Source: Tridacna crocea
Lineage: Eukaryota > Mollusca > Bivalvia > Cardiida > Cardiidae
DNA length: 64,000 nucleotides
Assembly (NCBI GenBank): GCA_943736015.1
Contig: OX031066.1
Coordinates: 12,156,245 to 12,220,244, forward strand
Direction of reading: 5' to 3'
How positions within the stretch are numbered: the first letter of the stretch is position 1; every line of letters begins with the position of its first letter. The notes beneath the pieces are model-generated. The model did no database searches. It worked only from the letters and a program-made list of their open reading frames with translations, and was not told where the DNA came from. A program made the position numbers and the translations under genes. Positions 48,201 through 60,200 of this stretch are shown here, piece after piece.

Positions 48201-51200
48201 GATGTCTCTTAAAAACAATTGTTGATACTTTTGTTAGTTTTCAGAAAAGGGAGGTAATTATTAATTTGCTTTGTAATGAGAACACAATGGTTTTGGATTT
48301 ATAAATAATAATTCTAGGAAGGAAAAAAAGGAAAAATTGGCTCGGTTAAAGTACTGCAATAATACTCATTTTAGCAAATTTTGTAGGATAATAATATTGT
48401 GGAAATAGCTGTTTTCTATTACAGGTCCACTACCTAACTTCTTGTCAGATAACAAAAAATGTCCAGAGTAATTATAAAAAAAAAAAACCCTTCTTCTCAG
48501 CTGTTTTACGAAATGACAATAATTTTGATTAAAAAAAAAACAAAGAAAATTTAATTATTACATAGAAAGAATTACAAAATGTGTAGGCAGGCCTACTAAT
48601 GGAGTAGTGTACTACTGCATAGCCATTCTATAAATAGACTGCTAAAAATAGAACACTGCAATGCAGATTTTTGCTTTAAAAAAATTGCCGATGCTTGAAT
48701 AGCAAACATCGAGTACTTTCAAGATAGTTGGCAACTTTGGTTTACCATCTATACTTGTAATTTATGCAAAAAAAAAAATACGAAATGATAATCTCCAGCT
48801 GCAATAAGAGTTAATTCAGCCTTATTTTAAAACTATTCAAGTATTGATAAATTTCACTGATTGTGTGGCGTCATTTACAGAAATTAGCAGATGTTAAAGT
48901 ACCTGTGGGGGAAAAAAGTCAGGGTTTCGAGGGATAAAGGGATTGTTTAGCAAGTTAATGACAGAGAAGGATTATAACACCCTGCTGTCCTGTCTTAACT
49001 GACGAAGTTGATAAAGGATAATTTGTGTCACCCTTAGTCTTAGATTGGCTGTATTTCATGAATATAGTCAGGTCGGAAGAAATTTATGGCGAACTTTTGT
49101 GACTGTGCAAGCTTTACGAGACGGAGCCAAGACACTGAAGGCGAGTTTTTTGCCCATGTAGCCCGGTGGTTTGTTCTGAAACCAAAACAATACACAAACA
49201 AGTTTTGTATGTATTTGATAAGGGCAACAGGGCGGGTTGTTCACAGATTCGAGGGCAGAAGGGCGGAGTGAAAAAGGGGCAGGGCGGCGCGCCCTGCTAT
49301 TCCGCTCTAGAATAAACTCTATAACTTAATGGACGGGTTAGGACAGGAAGGCGCTCCAGAACTTTGGGCCTGCTCAAAATTTCATGCTGTCCATCCCATC
49401 CTGTAATTAGACGGAGTGACACAACAAACTTCGAATGAGATGGACATACTACAAATGGAACTGCCGTGCTTCGGTTTTAATAAAGATGTGGGGCAGCCAG
49501 GCATCAATCGACACCGTGTTTGCATATTACAGGCGGAAAATTCACATCCCATCCGGACTGCAGCCAATTTTACGATTTTGTTGAGTGGGTAAGACTGTCT
49601 AGGAACAGGATTGGTGAGACGGGGGCTTCAGCAATTATCAGGCCAAAATTGCATATTCTGTCCAGACTGCAACCCATTATTATACGCCCGTCGAAGATGG
49701 GACGTATTATGGGATCACCCGTGGTGGCGGGCGGGTGGGCGGGTGGTGTCCAGTTCTTTGTCCGGGGCATATCTCCAAAACTATTCTAGCTAGGGTTATG
49801 AAATTTCATGAGTGGATAGATCTCATAGAGGGGGAGTGCAGTGTGCAGGAATCATAACTCTTGCTTGCTTAATTTCTGAGTTATTGCCCTTTGTTGTTTT
49901 TCATACTTGAATTTTGTCCAGGGCATATCTCAAAAACTATACTAGCTAGGATTATGAAATTTCATGGGTGGATAGATCTCATGGAGGGGGAGTGCAGTAC
50001 ACAGTAATCATAACTCTTGCTTGCTTAATTTTTGAGTCATTGCCCTTTGTTGTTTTTCATACTTGAATTTTGTCTGGAGCATATCTCCAAAACTATACTA
50101 GCAAGGGTTATGAAATTTCATGGGTGGATAGATCTCATGGAGGGGGAGTGCAGTACACAGGAATCATAACTCTTGCTTGCTTAATTTTTGAGTTATTGCC
50201 CTTTGTTGTTTTTCATACTTGAATTTTGTCCGGAGCATATCTCCAAAACTATACTAGCAAGGGTTATGAAATTTCATGGGTGGATAGATCTCATGGAGGG
50301 GGAGTGCAGTGTACAGGAATCATAACTGTTGCTTGTTTAATTTTTGAGTTATTGCCCTTTGTTGCTTTTCATACTTGAATTTTGTCCGGGGCATATCTCC
50401 AAAACTATACTAGCTAGGGTTATGAAATTTCATGGGTGGATAGATCTCATGGAGGGGGAGTCCAGTGCACAGGAATCATAACTTGCTTGCTTAATTTTTG
50501 AGTTATTGCCCTTTGTTGTTTTTCATACTTGAATTTTGTCCGGAGCATATCTCCAAAACTATATTAGCTAGGGTTATGAAATTTCATGGGTGGATAGATC
50601 TCATCAGGAATCATAACTCTTGCTGGCTTAATTTTTGAGTTATTGCCCTTTGTTGTTTTTCATACTTGAATTTTGTCCGGGGCATATCTCAAAAAGTATT
50701 CTAGCAAGGATTATGAAATTTCATGGGTGGATAGATCTCATTAAGGGGGAGTGCAGTGCACAGGAATCATAACTCTTGCTTGCTTAATTTTCGAGTTAGT
50801 GCCCTTTGTTGTTTTTCATACTTGAATTTTGTCAGGTGAATATTTCCAAAATTATACTAGCTAGGGTTATGAAATTTCATGGGTGGATAGATCTCACCAA
50901 AGGGGAGTGCAGTGCTTAGGAATCATAACTCTTGCTTGGTTAATTTTTGAGTTATTGCCCTTTGTTGTTTTTCATACTTGAATTTTGTCCGGAGCATATC
51001 TCCAAAACTATACTAGCTAGGGTTATGAAATTTCATGGGTGGATAGTTCTCACTGAATGGGAGTGCAGTGCACAGGAATCATAACTCTTGCTCGCTTTAT
51101 TTTTTCGTTTGTCGTTTTTCATACTTGAATTTTGTCCGGAGCATGCCCCAGCTTTACAACTTGGGGTAAGACGTGCGTATCTTGCGACAGTTTGCCGCTC

Positions 51201-54200
51201 TTGTTTGATCATGTCAGGATGGGGAAAGACATTCTAAGATCTAGTTTGGTGTGACTGGGGCTTTAACCATATTCACTGCTGTTTTTCCCTTTTCCTCTGC
51301 AGCCTAACCCAGCCCATAACAGTCTGATATTGGTTTGCATTGTGGGTGAAAGCGACCCAGTTTGATTCTATGAGAAGAGACAAAAAGCACCAATAATTTG
51401 TTTGATTTTCCTGTAAAGTGGCTGTAATGACCAGTAAATCATTTCTTGATGAGTTTTTGATGTCCTTTTGTCTGGATAAACTACTAATCTTCTTCTTCAA
51501 GATTGTTATATAATGTTCAAGCACGTAGCTAGACAGAAACCATGTAGCCCTGGCATAGCTCTATACCATACAGTCCCATTATAAGCCTTTTGAAAACATT
51601 GTGAGAAAAAAGAAAATACTCTTAACCTGTATTTTCTTCTTTTTTCTTAATTGTCACTCCCCAATCAAAGACAAGCTCAATTGTTTCAGCTACATTTAAG
51701 TTGCTGCCTGCAGATGCTTTCAATTTTGACAAGTCTGCATTTTTGTTGTCTCAAGTTAGCCTTTTGAAGAAAAAAAGGGTGAACAAAACACACATATATA
51801 TGTGGATGCATGGCCAAAGCCTTGGACTTAATCTTAGCTTCATTCATGGCTATGCCCAATATGTATCTCGATGATAATGCGACACAAATCTCTTTACCAA
51901 ACCACAAAAATTTGGACCGGTCCAAACTGAAAGCATTTGCAGACAACAAAATTAATGTGAATCAAAAATTGAATTTTGAATTGGAAAGGCTAGAAAACAT
52001 TGTGGGAAAAGGAGAAAATGCTGTTTACCAGCATTTTCTCCTTTTCCCACAATATTTTCAAAAGCTTTCTGTCTCAGGGTTGTTAAATGTCTAGATTGTG
52101 TGGTAAAGAGTTGAAGAAACTTTAAAAAGGCAATGCTACTGATGTCAGTGGCTTTGGAAAGAAAGTTGTGTTAGTACTGGTGTGAGAAAGCCAGGAAACA
52201 CATGTGCGTCACCAACGGCCATGATATGACCTCATCTGTTAAAGTGGGGTTAAAAACAAATACAACCAACCAACCAACTGGTATGTACTTTCTCAAAACA
52301 TAATTATTGTCATGATGTTGATACTCACAGGTGTAGAATGCCATGCTCCGAAAATATGGGGCTTAATGCATTCTGCATATAGTATCAACCCGACCTAAGT
52401 CAAAACTTTTTGCATTTCGTAGATTTTCTGTGTGTTCATGCACAATTCTACCTCATGATTCAGTTGGTTTTAGACAAAATTGATTCTATAGGTCCATATA
52501 ATGTGATGACTTACGTGGTATAATGCATCAAGCAGATGCATTGAACTCCCTTTTGTCTGATTGAGATATATAGGATTGGAGATATATAGGATTTGACGTG
52601 ATTGGGCTTTTGAGATAAGATTTTAAGACTCGCTTAACCCATTACCACATGCAAAATTTAAGACCTATCCAAATTGAAAACATTTGCAGATGGCAATTTC
52701 AAAGAGGCTCAAATGGTGCGATCTTGCTGTGATAGGGTAGAAAACTTTGTGGAAAAAGGAGAAAATGCTGTTTACCAGCATTTTCTCCTTTTTCCATAAT
52801 GTTTTCAAAACGGTTCTTCCTCAGTCGTCATTGTGTGGTAAAGGGTTAAGACTTTATTACACAAGCAAATAATAGACTTTTCTAAATTGAAAGCATTTGC
52901 AGATGATAAAATAAATGGGAATCGAAAATTGAAAATTGGTTTTGAAAGGGTAAAAACATTGTGAAAAAAGGAGAAAATGTTGGTTACCACAATGTTTTCA
53001 AAGGCTTGCTTTCTCGGGGGTGTCAAAAGTCGGGATTGTGTAGTAAAGAGTTAATAACATCTTTCTTTGACGATTTTGATAAGATTTTATCTCAAATGTG
53101 TATAAGACAAGAAAATGCATAATGGGTATATTACTCTGAAAACAAGGGAGGTTATGTGATAAATTAGTATGACTTGTAATCTGCCAGGGTCTGTATTCAC
53201 CAACCATTCTTAAGAACATTCTTTGTCTTACTCTTCAAGATTTCCTGACTGTGAAAATAACAGAAATTCTGATTTCTTAAACCAAATGGTTTAGCCAATC
53301 AGAAGTTCTGTACACGTTACTTTGACAAAATTTTGAAGAATAAGACTAAGAATATTCTTAAGAATGGTTGGTGAATACACATCCAGACTACATAAACAGA
53401 TTAGGTCTTTACTGGTAGACAAAATTATAGGCTGATGATTGATTGAATAAAGTTAAGCGCTGTGCTTCAATTTTATTTCAGTTATATTGCGGGGACCAGT
53501 GCACATATCCGTACTTTCCTGGAGTTTCTTTTGCCAGTACACCACAGGCCCATAGGAACCAATTTTGGAGGGGGGGGGGGGCAAAATCTTCATAATCGGC
53601 TGGTCCCGATTTGACATATATTGCATTTGGTTATGCACTGAGAAATAGCCCACCTACTAATACTAGGAACTGAAATAGAATGAAATTTGTTCAACAATGT
53701 GGCCGAAATATGAGATTTGGAGAAAAAATAAAGCCGAAAATCACACTGAATGAAATGTGACATCAGAAATTGCTTGGTGTCTGTCATCTAGATAACAAAA
53801 GTAGATGAAAAATTTGTTTGTTAAGAACTTTTTTAATACATTTGAAATTTTCTGTCAGCGGTATGGTCAATAAGCAATTCTGAAATATTGTTTCATCTTC
53901 TTTATATACGATGATTGTCCAAACACTGACAGTTATTTTATTGATGATCAAATTATTGGGGGGGGGGGGGGGAACCTGGGCCTCCCCCCCCCCCCCCCTC
54001 CCAAATGACCATTCTTGAAACATTGGTTAGCAGTGAGAGAAGAATGAATCCTGTAACAGCAACTATCATCAATCCTCTGAAAGAAATTTGCGGAGTCAGG
54101 AATTGAATCAGTGACCTCGTATTTCAAAAACTGTACTTTAGATTGATTAACTCATTACTGAACGACATTATTTTAGGTTTGTCTAAATCAAAAGCATTTG

Positions 54201-57200
54201 CAGACGACAAAATACATGTGAATCAAGCAACAAAAATTGATTTGGGAAGGGTAGAAAACATTGTGGGAAAAGGAGAAAATGCTGGTTACCAGCATTTTCT
54301 CCTTTTGCTACAAAGTTTTCTAATAGCCTCTTTCTCAGGGTCGTCAAAAGTAGGGATTGTGTGGTAATGGATTAAAAGATGACGGACTTTGTCTTCCATG
54401 CAGTGTAAAAAATTGTTGAAAATGAAGAAAAAGGTAGTCATTTTAGAAGAATCGTATAAATGATAAATACAGGTAGATGACATATTGTCAAACAAGCTGG
54501 TGCAAATTATTGTTACTCTTTATCTAAATGACAAAATAGACTTGGAAGCATACACAGACAACATATTAAAAGTGGCCTAAAAATTAATGGTGGTAATGGT
54601 CTTTGAAAGGTAAAGAAAACATAGTTGGAAAGGAGAGAGAGCAGAGCTCCAGATAAGAGGGAGTGATGACATTCTAAATCCGTTATTTCTCTTCCAAACC
54701 CTATGTTATGGGTACTCATTAGAATTGTCTCAATGAGATGATTCTCATGAATACCATAAAATAAGGTATGGAGAATAACTTTTATTTTCAATTTTGAAAT
54801 CAAAATGACTCCTTTTATCTGAAGCTCTGAGAGAGTATTTTATTTTCTTTCCTCTGATCATGATGTGATATTTGCCATGGTTGTTAATACATGGAATTGT
54901 TTAGCAAAGGTAAACCTTTCAGTAGACAATCCCGACCTACAGCAACCCTCAGTAAGAAGTCTTTTTTGGAATATGAGAAAATGCTGGTCACAGGCATTTT
55001 CTCTGTTTCTAACAACGTTTCCAACCCTATCAATGACAAATCCAAATACTCTAGTAGAATTTAAAATGTTGTCTTTAAATCCTTTGATTTGGACTTGTCT
55101 AAAATTTTGTCATTTGGTAAAGAGTTAATGCATGTAGCAACCTGGAAGTGGGTTGGAGCTGAACATTTTTATGTGACAATTATGGACATCTGTTGCTCAC
55201 ACCTGGCACTTGGCTTAATGTGTTATTAACCACAGACCTTGTGGCATGTTTTGACAAGTTTACTTAATGGTTGAATTGTGCTTAATGGCACTTTTAACAT
55301 TATATGTTATCATATCACAGGCCAGTGGCAGCTCTCTTATTAATTCTTCACTAAGCAGTCCCTGGTTTTAACCCATTACCACACAATCCCTACTTTTGAT
55401 GCCCCTGAGAAAGTAGCCTTTTGAAAACACTGTGGGAAAAGGAGAAAATGCTGGTAACCAGCATTTTCTCCTTTTCCCACAGTGTTTTCTACCCTTTCCA
55501 GAACAAATTTCTATTTTTCAGTCACCTTTATTTTGTCGTCTGCAAATGCTTTCAATTTGGACCAGTCCAAAATTGTCTCATGTGGTAATGAGTTAATGGT
55601 TGAATCGTGCTTAATGGCACTTTTAACATTATATGTTATCACATCACAGGCCAGTGGCAGCTCTCTTATTAATTCTTCACTAAGCAGTCCCTTAGGTTTT
55701 AAGGACCCTGAAAAGAGAGCCTATTGAAAACCTTGTAGTTAAAAAGGAGAAAATGCTGGTTACCAGCATTTTCTCCTTTTACCACAAAGTTTTCAACACT
55801 TTCACTGACAATTTGCATCCTTTCAGCTACAATTAATATGACCCCTGCAAATGCATTCAATTTGGATCAGTCTAAAATTTTGTGGTTTGATATAGAGTCA
55901 ATCAAATCTTTCATTTCATCAGCACATGGCAGGGGCTTTGAAGTGATACTCCTTAGAAAATAAACAATATAGGGTTGGTATAAGAACCAACCAGAGGCCT
56001 CAAACTTCACATAACCACACTCTTACACCCCACAGATATGTTGGTTGGTTGGTATTTTCGTTTATTTATCGTCACTACTGGTTGCCCATCTGAGCGACGC
56101 TTCCAGAAGAAGGTTAGTTATTACTGGGGATAGTGCAAGGATACAGGTCAAAACTACTGAGAGCTTCACCTGGTTCTTTAATGTGCTTGGCGAATAGCAC
56201 CGTCACACGGGACCTCGGTTTAATGTCTCATCTGAAAGACTATTAATGATTTTAGTTGGCAAGCTGGGGATACGAACTCATAACCTGTAGTGACCCGAAA
56301 CATTGTGTTGAAAAAGACTGCAATCCCCGGATATTGGGGGGGGGGGGGGGGGGGAGTGATGCATCATATAAGATAGGTTGAATCTTCGAAGTATATGACA
56401 TGCTCAGAGGACGACAGAATCTGTTCATTTCATTTTTTACCCAAAAATATTTATCAAGAGCAACTAAATAAGTTAAATTATCCCCTGCTTCTTGGAATAC
56501 TGGTTCTCCTCCCATATTACAAAACAAAATTATAAGCATGGAGACAAAGTGAGTCAAGGAATTGTGGGATATGTAGGACAAGAATGAAATGGTTGCAAAA
56601 CATGGTTTTCATGATAGAACAATCATGTTTTTCTCTTTTATCTGATGGTTATCTTAGGTGATAATCATCTCAAGGCCGTCTACTTCCCTGTCGTTTTACA
56701 TATATTTAAATACTTGTCCCTTTTTACATCCTTAACTGTTTACCAAACGACAAAAATTTAGACTAGTCCATATTGAAAGCACTTGCAGACGACAAAATAA
56801 ATGCAACTCCTAGATTGAAATTTATTTCTAGCAAGGTAGAAAACACTCTGGGAAAAGGAGAAAATGCTGTTAACCAGCATTTTCTCCTTTTCCTACAATG
56901 TTTTCAAAAGCCTTCTATATCGGGGTTGTAAAAACCAGGGATTGTTTGGTAAAGGGTTAAGAAAAAAAAAAAACGCCTTTGAAATCATTTTGAGAATAGG
57001 AACAAATTTAGTAGCTAACATTTTATTCTTGTTCCACAGTTGCCTTGACCCTTTCATAGATATTTGTACTTGTTTTAGCAATATTAGAGATTTTGTTCAC
57101 AAAAATCTTTAGCAAAGTGACATTTTAATAAAATATGGATACAAGCGTTCGCCATAGTGATACATGTATAACTGAAACATTATGTTGAACTGTATTAATC

Positions 57201-60200
57201 CATTACCACACAATCCCGACTTAACAACATTGTGGGAAAAGGAGAAAATGCTGATAACCAGCATTTTCTCCTTTTCCCACGATGTTTTCTACTCTTCCCA
57301 ACCCAAGTTCAATTTTTTCAGTCATATTCATTTTGTCGTCTGCAAATGCTTTCAATTTGGACCAGTCCAAAATTTTGTGGATTGGTAAAGAGTTAACCCA
57401 TTACCACACATTATCCCTACTTTTGACGCCCCTGAGAAAGAAGGCTTTAGAAAACATTGTGGGAAAAGGAGAAAATGCTGGTAACCTGACGATGTTTTCT
57501 ACCCTTCACAAAACAAATAAAAGTGATTGAAAATTTGTAATTTGTTTTGTGAAGGGTAGAAAACATTGTGGGAAAAGGAGAAAATGCTGGTTACCACCAG
57601 CATTTTTCTCCTTTTCCCACAATGTTTTCTAAAGGCTTCTTTCTCAGGGGCGTCAAAAGTAAGGATTATATGGTAATTGGTTAAGCCAATAGTAGATACC
57701 TGATGTTGCTAGGTCTATTGCAATATTTTTACCGAGAAAAAAATGTTTTCTTATCAGGTAGTGTAGATCAAAGATCAGACCAGACATTCTGTGCAGCCTG
57801 ATCTTGATCTTCACTGCCTGCAAAAGATAATAGAGTCAAGCTTAGCAATGTCCTGGTTAATTCAGTCCCAGTTTTGATGTTAGTTTTGGATACAGCACGA
57901 AATACAGGTTGTTACAGATAGGTTGTACAAGCAGGTTTACATGGTCTCTGTCCTTGTTTGCTGTCTTGTTGGGAATTAACCCATTACCGCACAATTCCAA
58001 CTTCGTACACCCCTTTGAAAGAAGCGTTCAGAAAACATTGTGGGAAAAGGAGAAAATGCTGGTAACATTTTCTCCTTTTCCCACAATGTTTTCTACCCTT
58101 TACAAAACAAATTTCAAATTTTTCAGTCACTTACATTTTGTTGTGAGGAAATGATGTCAATTTGGACAAACCTAAAATTTTGTTGTTTAAACCTGTTGTA
58201 CTCTTCTCCAGACATCAAGATTTTAGGCTTGTATGATTCACTGTATTTGCAGACAACATTTAAAGTGTTGCACAAAACAGGAAATTCAACTTTGAAAAGG
58301 GTAGAAAACATTGTGGAATAGGAGAAAATGATGGTATCAGCATTTTCTCCCCTTTTTTCAGCAATGTTTCTCAGCAAAAATCCATTGTTTAACCCATTAT
58401 CACACAATCCTTACTTTTGACGACCTCGAGAAAGAAGCTTATAAAGAACATCGTGGAAAAAGGAGAAAATGCTGGTAACCAGCATTTTCTGCTTTTCCCA
58501 AAATGTTTTCTACTCTTCCCGAACCAAATTTCAACTTTTTCAGTCAAGATTTGTCATGCTCTGTGAAAATGGTGTTTAACACATTTAGAAAAAGTTTTGA
58601 TTCATTTCAGTCTGCTCAATCAGCACAGGCTAAGATGGGTCAAAACTAGTGCTATTTGTAAATTTTTGCATGTCCATGGACCAAATTACTTCATGATTCA
58701 CTGTTGGTTATAAGATTAACCGATTATCACACAATCCCTGATTTTGACGACCCTGAGAAAGAAGCCTTTGGAAAACATTGTGGGAAAAGCAGAAAATGCT
58801 GGTAACCAGCATTTTCTGCTTTTCCCACAATGTTTTCTACCCTTCACAAAACAAATTACAAAGTTTTAGTCACTTTCATTTTGTTGTCTGCAAATGCTTT
58901 CAATTTGGACAAGTCTAAAATTTTGTTGTTTGCTAATGAGTTAAAGTTTTTAGCTCCACTGGCCGAAGGCCAGCGGGCTTATGTCATGGCCCGGTGTCCG
59001 GCGTCCGTCCGTCCGTCTGTGCGTGCGTGCGGTCGTCCGTCCGTCCGTGTGTGCGTTAACTTTTATTTCAAATATCTTCTTCTCTGAAACTACCCATCCA
59101 ATTTTGATGAAACTTCACAGAAATGATCCTGCCATGGTCCTCTTCAGAATTCCTTGAAAGAATTTTATTCCTTCAAAAACTCTGGTTGCCATGGCAACAA
59201 AACTGAAAAATATTGAAAATTTTTAAAAACCTTCTTCTCTGAAACCATAAGGCCTAGGGCTTCCAAATTTGGCATGTAGCTTTATCTAGTGAACCTCTAC
59301 CAAGGTCCTTCAAATGATAGCCCTGGGGTCAAAATTGGCCCCGCTCCGAGGGTCACAAGTTTTATATGGGCTTATATAGGGAAAACTTTGAAATCCTTCT
59401 GGTACCTAGCCATAGGGCCTAGGGCTACCAAATTTGGCATGTAGCTTTATCTAATGGACCTCTACCCAGAGTGCCCAAATGATAGCCCAGAGGCCAAATT
59501 TGGCCCGGCCCCAGGGGTCACAAGTTTTATATGGGCTTATATAGTGAAAACTATAAAAATCTGTACGTACCAAGCCATAAGGCCTAGGGCTGCATAATTT
59601 TGCATCTAGCTTTATCAAGTAGTTGTCCACCAAAGGTGCCCAAATTGTAGCCCTGGGGTCAAATTTGGTCCTGTCCTGGGGGTCACAAGTTTTACATGGG
59701 CTCATATTGGGAATTTTTTAAAAATCTACTTGTACCTAGCCATAAGGCCTAGAGCTACCAAATTTTGCATGTAGCTTTATCTAGTGGGCCTCTACCAGGA
59801 GGGCCCAAATTATAGCCTTAGGGTGAAGTTTGGGGTCACAAGTTTTACATGCGCTTTTGTGGTGAAAACTTTCTAAGTCATCTTGTTACTAACCATAATA
59901 AAGACTAGGACCACTAAATTTAGCCCTGTCTCATGGGTTTTATGTTTTACAGGGCTTTTTATTGAGAAAACTTTGAAAATCTTCTTGTTTATAACCACAC
60001 ATTCTAAACCTGTATTATTTGGTATGGGGCTTTATCTTGTAGACTTCCACCAGGATTTAAGTAATTATAGCTTTGTGGTCAAAATTGGATTTGCCCAGGG
60101 GTCACAACTTTTTTGTAGGTTTTTATGGAAAAAAATTGTATGCCCTCAAGTTTGAAACCAGTTGGCCAAATAATGTAATGTTTGGCATGTAGTGTTTTTA

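Noticed and set aside
58830-59087. Frame with VRPSVRACGRPSVRVC repeats
   Set aside because: Translation of the GTCCGTCC simple tract at the head of a core-repeat element.
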